A stretch of 64,000 bases of DNA from contig DHUU01000002.1 in assembly GCA_002409325.1 (NCBI GenBank), positions 4,126-68,125 on the forward strand. The letters run 5' to 3'. The notes below the pieces were generated by a model. That model saw only the letters and a program-made list of their open reading frames with translations, was not told the DNA's origin and made no database searches. The first letter of the stretch is position 1. Each line of letters opens with the position of its first letter. The translations under genes were made by a program, and so were the position numbers. Below, one piece after another: positions 53,407-63,667 of this stretch. Source of the stretch: Bacteroidales bacterium UBA5226 (lineage in GTDB: Bacteria > Bacteroidota > Bacteroidia > Bacteroidales > UBA932).

Positions 53407-55329
53407 TTACGTGTTGTGACCGTTCCATTGTATGGTATCGTCCTTTATGAGAATTTCTCCGTTTTCGGCCATGGCACGCAGTACATCCATTACCTGTCCA
53501 CCGGATTCTGAAAACAGCAGGTCCAGCTGCTGAATGCGGAGCGGTCCGGTACGAAGTGTCCTGGTTATCTTGCCGGCAATCCTTTCAAATGTCTGGCTGG
53601 GATTGTCACTTCCCTGGCGTTGAAGGCAGACATCGCAGATGTCACAGTCATGTTTCATCCCTTCCCCGAAATAAGCCAGAAGCTGTTTGCTCCGGCAGGG
53701 GGCATCTGACTGGGCATACTGCAGCATGGCTTCCATGCGCCTTGCATAGGCGTCTTTGCGTTGCATAAAGGTTGCAGGATTAAGGTAGACGTTGCCCGGC
53801 TCCAGTCTGCCTGAATGCAGAAAAACCTGAGGGATTCTTTTCTTTGGTATATACGAGATTACAGCCATCCGGGAGAGGTTCATGAGGTATTCGGAAATGA
53901 CCCCTGGGGCAATCCGGCTTGTGTTGGCCAGGTACTGCTCATCAATAGAGACAAAACCGTTGAATAGCCCGGTGTAGGTACGTAAAAGAAGTTTTATAAA
54001 CGTGTCCAGTCCGGCGTTGGCTATCTGTACACGGTAAAGTTCATCGCGGCTGACACGGAACATGATCCGGGAAGGATTGTCTACTTCCTCTGTCAGTGAT
54101 ATGTATCCTTCCTGTTCCAGGCATTGCAGGGCGTACCAAAGGGCAGAGGGATGTTTCCTGTAGCGTTTTGCGAAATCTTCCAGTCTGAAGTCGAATTGCT
54201 GCTCGGCTCCTTCTCCGTAGGCAAGTCCCAGGTATGTGTAGAGATTCTGGTATGTCTCCCTGATCAGATCCGGATCGGGGAAGGAAAGAGTGAAGATCTG
54301 CCGCATTCGTTTGGCATCTGATGGATTGAAGAGCAGAACGGCGTAAGCTTTTTTGCCATCCCTGCCGGCCCTGCCGGCTTCCTGGAAGTATGCCTCAGGA
54401 GAATCGGGGGGATCAAAATGGCAGACAAAACGAACATCGGACTTGTCAATGCCCATGCCAAAAGCGTTGGTTGCAACCATGATACGGGTTTCCCCCTTTT
54501 TCCAAGACTGCTGCTTGGATGATCTCACGCGGGAATCCATTCCTGCATGGTAAGCATCGGCTTTTATATCGTTGAATATCAAGAACTCGGCCACATCCTC
54601 GGCTTTTTTCCTTTCCCGTACGTAAACCAGCCCTGTACCCTCCACACCTTTGGCTATTCTCAGGAGCTGCCCCAGTTTGTCCTCGGCCCGACGGACAACA
54701 TAGGCCAGGTTGCTGCGTTCGAAGGAACTTTGGAAAACGTTTTGTTTTTTGCGAAAACGAAGTTTTTCCCTGATATCTTCCACCACCTGCTGAGTTGCAG
54801 TGGCAGTCAGTGCTATAAAGGGCACGTCGGGGTATATATCCCGGAACTCAGCAATGCGCAGGTAGGAAGGGCGGAAGTCATAACCCCACTGAGAGATGCA
54901 GTGTGCTTCATCTATCACCAGCATGCAGGGGTTCATTTTCTGCACGCGAACCCGGAACAATTCGGTACCAAGCCGTTCCGGAGAGAGGTACAGAAATTTG
55001 TACGAACCATAGACTGCGTTGTCCAGTGCGATGTCAATTTCGTACGGACTCATGCCCGAGTGTACGCTTAGTGCCTTAATACCGATTGATTTGAGCTTTT
55101 CAACCTGGTCCTTCATCAGGGCAATAAGCGGAGTGACCACGATGCATATGCCCTCCATAAGCAGGGCAGGGACCTGAAAGCATATTGATTTGCCCCCGCC
55201 TGTTGGCAAAAGAGCCAGCGTATCCGTTCCATTATAGATAGAAGAGATGATCTCTTCCTGGTTCTCGCGGAACGTATTGTAACCCCAATACCGGAGCAGG
55301 GTCTGCAGGAAAATTCCGTTGTTATTCAT
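53407..55329 (-). CDS. recQ: RecQ DNA helicase
   Basis: RecQ (640 residues) unwinds DNA during recombination repair. Visible features are Walker A 'PTGGGKS' (42-48), the DEAH box with RecQ loop ('[19 protein letters not shown]'), helicase motifs V/VI ('[18 protein letters not shown]', '[10 protein letters not shown]'), the zinc site ending 'CDICDVC' and a winged helix. No HRDC domain is evident. ATG 55329 is chosen because it follows a TATCTTTG box by 20 nt; an in-frame extension of 54 codons passes through the promoter and is rejected. It leads the ligA-fprA-rsh array. Confidence 0.95.
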   Translation of the reverse strand: MNNNGIFLQTLLRYWGYNTFRENQEEIISSIYNGTDTLALLPTGGGKSICFQVPALLMEGICIVVTPLIALMKDQVEKLKSIGIKALSVHSGMSPYEIDIALDNAVYGSYKFLYLSPERLGTELFRVRVQKMNPCMLVIDEAHCISQWGYDFRPSYLRIAEFRDIYPDVPFIALTATATQQVVEDIREKLRFRKKQNVFQSSFERSNLAYVVRRAEDKLGQLLRIAKGVEGTGLVYVRERKKAEDVAEFLIFNDIKADAYHAGMDSRVRSSKQQSWKKGETRIMVATNAFGMGIDKSDVRFVCHFDPPDSPEAYFQEAGRAGRDGKKAYAVLLFNPSDAKRMRQIFTLSFPDPDLIRETYQNLYTYLGLAYGEGAEQQFDFRLEDFAKRYRKHPSALWYALQCLEQEGYISLTEEVDNPSRIMFRVSRDELYRVQIANAGLDTFIKLLLRTYTGLFNGFVSIDEQYLANTSRIAPGVISEYLMNLSRMAVISYIPKKRIPQVFLHSGRLEPGNVYLNPATFMQRKDAYARRMEAMLQYAQSDAPCRSKQLLAYFGEGMKHDCDICDVCLQRQGSDNPSQTFERIAGKITRTLRTGPLRIQQLDLLFSESGGQVMDVLRAMAENGEILIKDDTIQWNGHNT

Positions 55330-55349
55330 ACCCGTCTTTCCTCTTGTTG

Positions 55350-55357
55350 CAAAGATA
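55350..55357 (-). promoter_or_regulatory. -7 box for recQ array
   Basis: TATCTTTG on the minus strand lies 20 nt before ATG 55329. The leader contains GAGGAAAG, one of the few Shine-Dalgarno-like stretches in the window. Confidence 0.65.
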
Positions 55358-55432
55358 AATAAAATGAGTATCTTCGCAAGTTGGTAAAAAATATGATTTT
55401 TCAGGTCTTTAATTTTAATTAACAAATTGATT

Positions 55433-57028
55433 ATGAGTAAAATAGATTTATCCAAGTATGGGATTACCAATGTAGGGAAGATTGTGTTCAACCCTTCTTA
55501 TGAAGAACTGTTTCAGGCAGAAACAGATCCTGGCAACGAAGGATTTGAAAAAGGATTACTTACCAATATGGGCGCGGTTAACGTCAGAACAGGCGTTTTT
55601 ACAGGCCGTTCACCCAAGGATAAGTACATAGTAAAAGATGCTACAACGGAAAATACCATATGGTGGGACGGGACGATCAATAAACCCATTTCCACACAAG
55701 TCTGGGACTCACTGAAGACAATTGCCCAAAAACAATTTACCGGCAAAGACAAACTCTACGTGGTGGATGCCTTCTGCGGAACCAATGCCGATACCCGCCT
55801 GAAAGTGCGTTTTATTATGGAAGTTGCCTGGCAGGCACACTTTGTAACCAATATGTTCATCCGTCCTTCCGGTTATGAACTGGAAAACTTCGGAGAACCC
55901 GATTTTGTGATGATCAACGCCTCCAAGGCAACCAACCCCAACTGGAAAGAACAGGGCCTGCATTCAGACGTATTTGTGGTATTCAACCTGACCGAGCGCC
56001 TAGCGGTAGTGGGTGGAAGCTGGTACGGCGGTGAAATGAAAAAGGGGATCTTTTCCATGATGAACTACTACCTGCCCCTGAAAGGAATTGCATCCATGCA
56101 CTGCTCTGCCAACGTGGGTGAGGATGGCGATGTGGCCGTTTTCTTTGGCCTATCCGGAACGGGAAAAACCACCTTGTCTGCCGATCCAAAGCGGTACCTG
56201 ATAGGGGATGATGAACACGGATGGGATGACCATGGCGTTTTCAATTATGAAGGAGGCTGCTATGCCAAATGTATTGACCTGAGTCAGGAAAAAGAACCCG
56301 ATATCTGGAAAGCCATCCGCCGTGATGCTTTGCTTGAAAACGTTACCATATTGCCCGACGGAACCCCTGATTTCACAGATGGCTCTGTGACGGAAAACAC
56401 CCGTGTCTCGTATCCCATATACTATATCAATAAGATCGTGCTGCCCTCAAAGGCCGGTCATGCCAAAAAGGTAATTTATCTTTCTGCCGATGCCTACGGC
56501 GTTTTGCCTCCTGTTTCCATTCTGGATGAGAAACAGGCACAGTATCACTTCCTTTGCGGTTACACTTCCAAGCTGGCAGGAACCGAACGCGGCATTACAG
56601 AACCCGTACCTTCTTTCTCTGCAGCTTTCGGAGAAGCCTTTCTGACCGTTCACCCGACCATCTATGCCAGAAACCTGGTAAATAAAATGGAAGAGCACAA
56701 CGCAAAAGCTTACCTGGTGAATACCGGCTGGAACGGAACAGGCAAAAGGATTTCCCTGAAAGACACTCGTGCCATCATTGACGCCATCCTGGACGGAAGC
56801 ATTGAAAAAGCTCCCACCAGACACATTCCCATCATGAATCTGACCATCCCCACCAAATTGTCCAGAGTATCGGAAGGTATCCTGGATCCGCGTGACACCT
56901 ATGCAGATAAAAAGGAATGGGAAAAGAAAGCAACTTCGCTGGCCGCTAAGTACATCAAGAACTTTGAGCAGTACTGCAACAATGATGCTGCACGCCAACT
57001 GGTAGCTTCAGGTCCTCAGCTTCCGTAG
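55433..57028 (+). CDS. pckA: PEP carboxykinase (ATP)
   Basis: This 531-residue ATP-type PEPCK interconverts oxaloacetate and PEP. In fermenting Bacteroidetes it usually runs toward oxaloacetate and makes ATP. The P-loop is G239-LSGTGKTT247, 'TGRSPKDKY' (57-65) binds substrate and 'GDDEHGWDD' holds metal. The start is ATG 55433, two codons after a TTG. Upstream, TATCTTCG at 55369-55376 is an imperfect -7 box and would give a leader of over 50 nt, longer than for most genes here. It ends 22 nt from the convergent PPi-PFK gene, without an obvious hairpin. Confidence 0.97.
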   Translation: MSKIDLSKYGITNVGKIVFNPSYEELFQAETDPGNEGFEKGLLTNMGAVNVRTGVFTGRSPKDKYIVKDATTENTIWWDGTINKPISTQVWDSLKTIAQKQFTGKDKLYVVDAFCGTNADTRLKVRFIMEVAWQAHFVTNMFIRPSGYELENFGEPDFVMINASKATNPNWKEQGLHSDVFVVFNLTERLAVVGGSWYGGEMKKGIFSMMNYYLPLKGIASMHCSANVGEDGDVAVFFGLSGTGKTTLSADPKRYLIGDDEHGWDDHGVFNYEGGCYAKCIDLSQEKEPDIWKAIRRDALLENVTILPDGTPDFTDGSVTENTRVSYPIYYINKIVLPSKAGHAKKVIYLSADAYGVLPPVSILDEKQAQYHFLCGYTSKLAGTERGITEPVPSFSAAFGEAFLTVHPTIYARNLVNKMEEHNAKAYLVNTGWNGTGKRISLKDTRAIIDAILDGSIEKAPTRHIPIMNLTIPTKLSRVSEGILDPRDTYADKKEWEKKATSLAAKYIKNFEQYCNNDAARQLVASGPQLP

Positions 57029-57050
57029 ACTGCAGCGACCGAATGCGTCC

Positions 57051-58292
57051 TTAGAACTTCAAGATCTTGTGAAAATCGAATTCCTCTGGATTGGGGACGA
57101 TGGCTTTGGCTGCCTCGTAGTCCTCTAGTGTAATATAGTCCATGATATGCTTCATGTAGAACTGGACCTCCTGTGATTTCATATTAACAATACGCGGAGG
57201 GATCTTTCCGGTAGCCGGATCCTGTAGATCCTGAAGGAACAGAGGAATGATCTTGCCATTCCCGTCACGGCATACCATGCATCCGCTAACGCCTTTGATA
57301 TAAAGTTCGTATACACCCATGCCCAGCATGGAACAATACTCCAGGTCAAAGGATTTTGGGGTGATGCAACGGACTTCATAACCCACTTCCACAGGTCGTG
57401 TCTTGACCTTGATACCCAGTTCTTTCAGTTTTTTCTCTACCAGGTTGTCAATAATATGGGATTTTGATATCTTGCCCAGTTCCGGATGGCCGTGTGCATC
57501 GTAAGTAAACGCGATGCCTGCATTCTTTACGTCTTCTTCTGAAAAAGACTGGAAAACGCCTTCCGAGATCATGATGCAACCGTAAGGGATGTCACGGATT
57601 TGGCGTTTGATGACCGAAGACACAATAAGGTTCACGATCTTGTCTACTGTTATCTGGGTTTTGTAGAACATCTCGGAAATGATGATCATGGGAAAATGGC
57701 AGGAAGAACCGATCCCGAAAGCCAGGTGGCCTGCCGAACGGCCCATGGCTGTTACGATAAACCAGTTTTCGCTGGTACGGGCGTCTTCGTACACGGTACG
57801 TCCAAGGTCGGTGCCCTGTGCCTTGGCACTCTGGTATCCGAACGTGGGGATTCCTTCAGGAAGGGGAAGGTCGTTATCTATGGTTTTGGGAACGTGAATG
57901 TTGGCAATGTTGTACTGTTTCAGGATCAGGAATTTGGAGATGCGGTTTGCCGTGGAAGCCGTATCGTCTCCTCCGACGGTCACCAACAGCTTCACGTTGT
58001 TTTCCTTGAAGAAATCCAGGTTAAAGCGTTTTTCAAAATCCTCGTCTGTGGGTTTGAAACGGCTCATGCGCAGGTGAGATCCCCCGCGATTGAAAAGCAT
58101 GTCGGCCTTGTCAAAATCCATGTCCTCCTGGCGGCATTTCTCTTTGCAAAACAGTCCGGTATAACCTCCGTGAAGGCCAATAACGCGGTATCCCTTGGTA
58201 ATAAATGTTTTAGTTATAGTACATACTACCGTGTTGATTCCGGGAGCCGGCCCGCCACCACATAGTATGACTACTGAAGGTTGTTTTTCCAT
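57051..58292 (-). CDS. pfp: PPi-dependent 6-phosphofructokinase
   Basis: This 413-residue phosphofructokinase shows 'LCGGGPAPGIN' (10-20), 'GGDDT' (107-111) and 'PKTIDND' (135-141). Asp in the second position of GGDD, where ATP enzymes have Gly, and Lys before TIDND are known determinants of pyrophosphate use, so PPi is the likely phosphoryl donor and the step is reversible. It shares energy logic with the convergent pckA. It follows maf after 46 nt, and no clear -7 box of its own is found, so it may be transcribed with kdsC-maf. Confidence 0.92.
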   Translation of the reverse strand: MEKQPSVVILCGGGPAPGINTVVCTITKTFITKGYRVIGLHGGYTGLFCKEKCRQEDMDFDKADMLFNRGGSHLRMSRFKPTDEDFEKRFNLDFFKENNVKLLVTVGGDDTASTANRISKFLILKQYNIANIHVPKTIDNDLPLPEGIPTFGYQSAKAQGTDLGRTVYEDARTSENWFIVTAMGRSAGHLAFGIGSSCHFPMIIISEMFYKTQITVDKIVNLIVSSVIKRQIRDIPYGCIMISEGVFQSFSEEDVKNAGIAFTYDAHGHPELGKISKSHIIDNLVEKKLKELGIKVKTRPVEVGYEVRCITPKSFDLEYCSMLGMGVYELYIKGVSGCMVCRDGNGKIIPLFLQDLQDPATGKIPPRIVNMKSQEVQFYMKHIMDYITLEDYEAAKAIVPNPEEFDFHKILKF

Positions 58293-58338
58293 ATCTGTTC
58301 TTTATTAGAAAGTATAAATTTAAAGAAAAAATATTTGC

Positions 58339-58974
58339 TTATAATAATGAAATCACATTAAGTTCTTTTAGATATTTCCACAGTAAGTGGATAGGAAATC
58401 CCATAACGTTGAAATAGCTGCCTTCAATACGCTCTATGCCAATATATCCGATCCATTCCTGCACTCCGTAGGAACCGGCTTTGTCGTAAGGTTTGTATTT
58501 GCTCACGTAATAACGGATTTCTTCCGGCAGCAGGGGCATAAACCAGACAAGAGAGCTGTCTGAAAAACATATGGGTTCAGGATGTGTCCTCTGATCTCCA
58601 AGGCGGATGCAGATCCCTGTGATGACCTTGTGACAGCGGCCGGATAGCTGTTCCAACATCCGGTGTGCTTCAAGGGCCGAGGCGGGTTTTCCAAGCACCG
58701 TCCAGCCGGAATCGGGGCCTGCGTTTCTGCTTTCAGAAAAAACAAGGGTGTCTGCCGTGATCAGGAGTTCATCGGTTTTAAGAGGCCTTGGAAAGGCCAG
58801 GGATTTTGTCCGGGCCAGCAACAAAGGGATTTCATCCGGGTTGGTATCTGGTGGAAGGTGTTTCTCATCCAATCCGTTGACCGATTCTACCGTGAAAGGC
58901 AGCTCTGTTCCTTCCAGAAGCTGTTGTCTTCTGGGAGAAGCCGAGCCGAGTATAATCCTGCAGGTAGTAATCAT
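58339..58974 (-). CDS. maf: Maf-family nucleotide pyrophosphatase
   Basis: The 211-residue protein has 'ILGSASPRRQQLL' at the start, 'TADTLVFSE', 'LGKPAS' and the late 'DKAGSYGVQEWIG', all typical Maf motifs. Maf/YhdE proteins hydrolyse dTTP/UTP or modified nucleotides. ATG 58974 is preferred because it begins 1 nt after the kdsC stop and gives the usual 'CRIILGSASPRR' start; a longer frame would overlap kdsC. Confidence 0.94.
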   Translation of the reverse strand: MITTCRIILGSASPRRQQLLEGTELPFTVESVNGLDEKHLPPDTNPDEIPLLLARTKSLAFPRPLKTDELLITADTLVFSESRNAGPDSGWTVLGKPASALEAHRMLEQLSGRCHKVITGICIRLGDQRTHPEPICFSDSSLVWFMPLLPEEIRYYVSKYKPYDKAGSYGVQEWIGYIGIERIEGSYFNVMGFPIHLLWKYLKELNVISLL

Positions 58975-58975
58975 T

Positions 58976-59524
58976 TTACTCCGAAGCCGTTTCCAGCATA
59001 TCTTCCGGAACGTCATCCGTTTCTTTGTACCATTTCCCTTGCAGACGCATCACCTGTTCCACAAAATCACGCACGCACCCGTGCCCGCCGGGAAAAGGAG
59101 ATATGTACTGTGCCAGGTGGCGGACTTCCGTTGCCGCATCGGAAGGGCAGAAGGGCAGACCGCATACTTTCATGGGAGGAATATCGGGAATGTCGTCTCC
59201 TGCATAGGCAACCTGAGACGGGGATAAGTTATATTTTTTGCAAAATTCACGAAATGCAGGCAGTTTATCCCGGGCACCAGAAAAGATATCTTTTACACCA
59301 ATATTCCTGTACCGGATTTCTACAGAAGGAGAAACGCCCCCGGTAATAATGGCTACCGGGTACCCGTGTTCTATGGCCACACGGATGGCATAACCATCGC
59401 GTGCATAATGTGTTCGGAACAGGTCCCCGTCGGGTAGGGAAATAACACCCCCGTCTGTAAGAACTCCATCTACATCAAATGCAAATGCCTTGATGTTGTG
59501 AAGCTTGCTTTTATAATTACCCAT
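58976..59524 (-). CDS. kdsC: KDO-8-phosphate phosphatase
   Basis: KdsC (182 residues) is a small HAD phosphatase removing phosphate from KDO-8-P for lipopolysaccharide inner core synthesis. It shows the nucleophile motif 'FDVDGVLTDGG' (D17, D19), 'ITGG' as motif II, a Lys in 'GARDK' and 'AGDDIPDIPPM' as motif IV. There is no cap domain, as usual. It is the first gene before maf, with -7 box 19 nt upstream in a region shared with the divergent lipoprotein gene. Confidence 0.94.
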   Translation of the reverse strand: MGNYKSKLHNIKAFAFDVDGVLTDGGVISLPDGDLFRTHYARDGYAIRVAIEHGYPVAIITGGVSPSVEIRYRNIGVKDIFSGARDKLPAFREFCKKYNLSPSQVAYAGDDIPDIPPMKVCGLPFCPSDAATEVRHLAQYISPFPGGHGCVRDFVEQVMRLQGKWYKETDDVPEDMLETASE

Positions 59525-59543
59525 ATGTCTGTTTTAACATCCG

Positions 59544-59551
59544 CAAAGTTA
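59544..59551 (-). promoter_or_regulatory. -7 box for kdsC-maf
   Basis: TAACTTTG on the minus strand lies 19 nt before ATG 59524 and mirrors the plus-strand box at 59554. Confidence 0.65.
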
Positions 59552-59553
59552 AT

Positions 59554-59561
59554 TATATTTG
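59554..59561 (+). promoter_or_regulatory. -7 box for modular lipoprotein
   Basis: TATATTTG lies 19 nt before ATG 59581. Together with the kdsC box only 2 nt away it forms a compact divergent promoter. Confidence 0.65.
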
Positions 59562-59580
59562 CACAAGTAACAGTAATGGC

Positions 59581-62403
59581 ATGCGCATTTTTGGTTATCT
59601 GAAAACCGTTACAGCGGTTCTGGCAGTTATATTTTCCGGCTTTTTTACTACTTCCTGCGACCAGACAGGAACCACTACCACTTTTTCCGGAACAGTCACC
59701 GATTCCGAAACAAGACAACCTTTGCCGGGAGTTGCCGTCACGGTAATGCCTTTTAACCTCGGCCAGGAAACAAACCAGGAAGGGATGTACACCATTGTGC
59801 TGCCACGCACAACCGAAAACGTGTACCTTGTCTTCAGCAAGCCTGGTTACGAAAGCTGGGAAACCCTGAGCATGCCGTTGTCTCCTAAAAAGAAAAATCT
59901 GTATGCAATAGATGCACAGCTCCGCTCCCGCATTGCCAAAGCCGTTCTATCATCGCTGAGCGTTGATTTCGGAGCCGGTGAGACTTCTGTTTCCCTGACT
60001 CTGTCAAATCCTGGCGGAGATACCCTGAGGTGGGGTTTCCTGGAAATGTATTTTCCCCAATGGCTGAAAGTCAATCCCTCAAGCGGAGAGCTGGAAATGG
60101 GTGCATCCCGTTCACTGGTTTTTACCTGTGACCGGAGCGGCCTTCCCATTGGTGAAAAGCAATCAGAGGTACAATTGGTGGGCGGTGAGGTTCCCTTAAC
60201 CGTCCAGGTGCGATTGCTTGTAGAAGGGGCATTGCTGAAAGCACAGGGTACGGCTTTCGATTTTGGGGAAGCTCAAAGCGATACCATCACCATCCTTGCC
60301 AACGAGGGAAACATTCCGCTGGATTGGGATCTGAAAGATGAATTGCCCGCCTGGCTAGGCTGGGATCCCCTCCAGGGCACGGTACCTGCCGGGAAAGAAA
60401 TACAGGTACACATAACCGCCGACCGTTCCTCCCTGGGATTTGGCACCCATTCTTTTAGCACAACCTTGCGATCCAACGGGGGAGATACCTCTTACTTCTT
60501 TTCCATATCCAGGACACAGGACCTGATCCAGGTTTCTTCACAGTCACTGGATTTTGGAACTGAAAGCACCGTTCGCACCCTGACTGTTTCCCGGCTATCG
60601 GGCATTCACCCGGTTTCTTTTACGGTGGAATGCCAGGACAACAACCTGTATCTATCTGACAAAGAGGGTGCTATTACCATTGACAATCCTATGGCCGAAA
60701 TTCAGGTCACCCTCGACCGTGAAAACATCCCGTTTGGTGCATCTGAAAGCCAGATTAAGATTCTTGCCCCTGATCAGGAGTTTATCGTAAAGGTGAATTA
60801 CGCGACAGCAGCTGTCCCTGCTGAGGTTACCACTGAAGGTTATGAGCTGGACGGCTCTTACAAGCTTCGGCTCAAAGGAATGCTCGTAAGCAACGGAGGA
60901 GGATCGGTGATCCGGCACGGACACTGCTGGGGAACCAATCCCGCACCGGATCTGGAAAATGGATTCTTTACAGATATGGGGCCCATAGAAGAAGGACGCT
61001 CTTTCGTGTCTTATCCTAATGAACTACTGTCCTGGGGAACCACCTGGTACTTCCGTTCATATGCCGTCAATGAAATGGGCATCTCCTACGGTCAGACCAT
61101 GACATTGCAATATCTGCCCCCGATTCTGGCAAAACCAGTAATAGATTATAACACTATATCCAACATCCTGATATTAAGGGTAACAGAGACTTCCGGCCTG
61201 CCGTTTTCAGATCATGGGTTTGTGTGGAACACATCGGGGGCAGCTCCTGCCCTGGATCAGGATGAGGTGATCAGCCTGGGAAGCAAATCTTCGGGCTCCT
61301 CTTTCTTTTACAATATAAGCAATCCCCAGCGGGGAGTCGAATATTTTGTCCGGAGCTACGCTATCAATGCTTTCGGGTTATTCCTCTCCCAAACGAGTTC
61401 CTATTATCTGGATATTGAGGAGCCGGGGATTGAAACGGGCGGTGTGGAAGAAATCTCTTATTATGAAGCCCTTATGAAAGGTAATATTTCTGTTTTAGGG
61501 TCTGAGAAGATAGTGTCTTATGGTCATTGCTGGAGCACAGATGCGGTGCCGACCATAGAGGGGAGTCATTCCGACCTGGGAACACCTTCGTACACAGGCG
61601 AATATTCATCCCGGGCTACCGGATTGCTTATCAACACCCCGTATTATTACTGCGCGTATGTGAAAACATCAAAGGGTGTTTATTACGGACAGGTCATGGA
61701 ATTTACATCTGCAAGAGACGAGCAGGTAGTTGTGCAGGACGGCCTCAAAATGTACATTACCACAGACCAGACACCCAAAGCATATGACTGGACGGGAAGG
61801 GTTCCCGACCTTGTGGTATCCAATGGGATTGTTTATAACAGAAACAATAAACCGGCTGGAACCAATGCCGCAATTTCCTTTAACGGAAGCAGCGGATACC
61901 TGCTCAGTAGTAATAAGAATCCTGTCTCGGGAATTGACAGGGGAACCATAAATTTCTGGCTCCGGTTCCGGCAGACTATGAACAAATCGCTGGTTTATCC
62001 CTTCTTTGGTTCGGTATCTGAAGGAGGATTCTATGTGGAAATTCGTCACAATGGGACCGATTGGGTCCTGACACTTTGCATGGGGCCAGGCAAGGAAACC
62101 CATGTTATCACGCTGCCTTCCTTTGCCGGAATTGATATTTCCTCTATGCTGGGAACCAGCTGGCATATGATGTCAATAGTATCCAACGGGACTTCAATGA
62201 CTGTATATCTGGATGGAATTAATCTCTACACCCAGCCCATGCAGATGACATTTGGCCTGCAGAATGACTTTGTGGTAGGGGCTAATGCACTTGACAGCAA
62301 CACGCTCAACACATTTCTGCCGGCCGATATGGCCTGCCTCAGGTTTTATGACCGGGTGCTTTCAGATCCCGAGATTTCACAGATATTCAAAACCGGAATG
62401 TGA
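59581..62403 (+). CDS. Modular surface lipoprotein with LamG-like C-terminus
   Basis: The 940-residue protein has a lipoprotein signal (C26 in 'FTTSC'). The modules are: a carboxypeptidase-regulatory-like fold (about 35-110, 'FSGTVTDSETRQPLPGVAV'); three BACON/ASH-like beta repeats (about 115-410, each opening 'SVDFG', 'AFDFG' or 'SLDFG'); three repeats with 'HGHCWGTNP', 'HGFVWNTSG' or 'YGHCWSTDA' and a 'YF.RSYA' strand (about 415-715); and a concanavalin/LamG-like domain (about 720-935, 'ISFNGSSGYLLSS', 'INFWLRFRQ', 'VYLDGI'). This suggests glycan or protein binding at the cell surface. It ends 1 nt before the convergent gene's stop. Confidence 0.88.
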   Translation: MRIFGYLKTVTAVLAVIFSGFFTTSCDQTGTTTTFSGTVTDSETRQPLPGVAVTVMPFNLGQETNQEGMYTIVLPRTTENVYLVFSKPGYESWETLSMPLSPKKKNLYAIDAQLRSRIAKAVLSSLSVDFGAGETSVSLTLSNPGGDTLRWGFLEMYFPQWLKVNPSSGELEMGASRSLVFTCDRSGLPIGEKQSEVQLVGGEVPLTVQVRLLVEGALLKAQGTAFDFGEAQSDTITILANEGNIPLDWDLKDELPAWLGWDPLQGTVPAGKEIQVHITADRSSLGFGTHSFSTTLRSNGGDTSYFFSISRTQDLIQVSSQSLDFGTESTVRTLTVSRLSGIHPVSFTVECQDNNLYLSDKEGAITIDNPMAEIQVTLDRENIPFGASESQIKILAPDQEFIVKVNYATAAVPAEVTTEGYELDGSYKLRLKGMLVSNGGGSVIRHGHCWGTNPAPDLENGFFTDMGPIEEGRSFVSYPNELLSWGTTWYFRSYAVNEMGISYGQTMTLQYLPPILAKPVIDYNTISNILILRVTETSGLPFSDHGFVWNTSGAAPALDQDEVISLGSKSSGSSFFYNISNPQRGVEYFVRSYAINAFGLFLSQTSSYYLDIEEPGIETGGVEEISYYEALMKGNISVLGSEKIVSYGHCWSTDAVPTIEGSHSDLGTPSYTGEYSSRATGLLINTPYYYCAYVKTSKGVYYGQVMEFTSARDEQVVVQDGLKMYITTDQTPKAYDWTGRVPDLVVSNGIVYNRNNKPAGTNAAISFNGSSGYLLSSNKNPVSGIDRGTINFWLRFRQTMNKSLVYPFFGSVSEGGFYVEIRHNGTDWVLTLCMGPGKETHVITLPSFAGIDISSMLGTSWHMMSIVSNGTSMTVYLDGINLYTQPMQMTFGLQNDFVVGANALDSNTLNTFLPADMACLRFYDRVLSDPEISQIFKTGM

Positions 62404-62404
62404 T

Positions 62405-63667
62405 TTACCGCAGGAAAGAAAGAAACTCGTTCCAGATATTCAGAACTTCTGCGTGTCTGCCTTTGACTACCATGATGTGGTTGGCCATTGCATTGAGAAT
62501 ATAATCACCTACCGGCCTGTCCAGTCGAAGGGTCATCTGCGTGCGGCACATGTTATCGGAATGTTTTGACTCTGTTGCAACTCCTTCTGATACAAAAAAA
62601 CGTTCCAGGGTATTGCCAATCCACTTGACGGCTGTATATGGCACATTCTTTTCGAAGTATCCTTCCACGGCAACACCGGTCCCCGTTTCATAATGTGAAT
62701 TCAGTTTGTAAGACGATGCCATGGATAAAGGCACCGTACAATGTGCAATATCCAGGGTGTTTAATTCCTTGTTGTAACCAACGGGATTGGCCATAAAAAC
62801 GGGACTCTGGGATATGTTACCTGCCATGATCATGGTCAGCAGTGAGGGAATGTCTCCCTCGCAGGCAGCCGGAATCCCTGCCTGATTAAAAAGGGACATG
62901 GCCATACAGGCTGTAACGTTGCATAATGTTATCAGATCGAAACATTTTACGGTTAAAGCATTGCACGAATAGTAAACCATCAGTTCATCCATGGCCTGGT
63001 ACATCCTTATGGCATCACTCAGGTCTTCTTTTGTGCAATTCTTAATGCCGGTGCTTTTTTTCAGAATATTGCTGTACAATTCCTTGTTTTCATGGCTCAG
63101 CGCTGTAAGGTGTTTGTACTGTTTGCAGATAAACGGGATGTCAATCTTCTGAAAACTTACTTTCAGCATACGGCTGATAGCCTGTGTGTCCACTTTGGAA
63201 GATAAAAGCCAGGGCGATGTGTCTCCGAACAGTGCTATGCGTGTGTTCTTTAACTTTCTAAAAGTTTGCTGCATACGCAGTGTTCTGCTGAGCAATTCTT
63301 CTGTGATTTCATCTTCAGAAAAAATAAGTGGTATGCTCATCCTGCCCTGTGTTACATAGGTAGAAAGTTCTAAAGTGGCAGGCAAGGAATTGCTCTGGTC
63401 GTCATATAGAAAAAACAAAGGCAGGGGAAGTGAAAAGCCATAGCTCTGAAAGATTTCTTCGCACCCGCCCGATGCAATAAAGGGTATATAGACTTTTTCA
63501 GAATCAACAAAGCGTTCTGCTGTTATGTTCTTGTAAGATATCACAGAGATACTGAAGCGCTTTCCAAGCGACTCCAGAAGAGACCTTCTTGATTCCTCCA
63601 ATACCATGTAATCGTGTAATGGAGAATGAAAGAATATCAGTTCCAGTTTAAGCTTCGGGCGTTCCAT
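62405..63667 (-). CDS. L-fucose/arabinose isomerase-like protein
   Basis: The 420-residue protein starts at ATG 63667 and lacks a signal. The stretch 'CFDLITLCNVTACMAMSLFN' followed by 'GIPAACEGDIPSLLTMIM' (about 240-285) matches the core of the fucose/arabinose isomerase superfamily, where the Glu of 'CEGD' would bind the metal. The N-terminal half, with 'ARIALFGDTSPW'-like spacing, could be the Rossmann-type domain. It may be an isomerase or an altered relative; the substrate is unknown. The start overlaps the end of the DUF3467 gene by 20 nt, so the two are probably coupled. Confidence 0.65.
   Translation of the reverse strand: MERPKLKLELIFFHSPLHDYMVLEESRRSLLESLGKRFSISVISYKNITAERFVDSEKVYIPFIASGGCEEIFQSYGFSLPLPLFFLYDDQSNSLPATLELSTYVTQGRMSIPLIFSEDEITEELLSRTLRMQQTFRKLKNTRIALFGDTSPWLLSSKVDTQAISRMLKVSFQKIDIPFICKQYKHLTALSHENKELYSNILKKSTGIKNCTKEDLSDAIRMYQAMDELMVYYSCNALTVKCFDLITLCNVTACMAMSLFNQAGIPAACEGDIPSLLTMIMAGNISQSPVFMANPVGYNKELNTLDIAHCTVPLSMASSYKLNSHYETGTGVAVEGYFEKNVPYTAVKWIGNTLERFFVSEGVATESKHSDNMCRTQMTLRLDRPVGDYILNAMANHIMVVKGRHAEVLNIWNEFLSFLR

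Noticed and set aside
55330..55491. 54-codon N-terminal extension of recQ
   Set aside because: It passes through the TATCTTTG promoter box and adds a hydrophobic leader not seen in RecQ.
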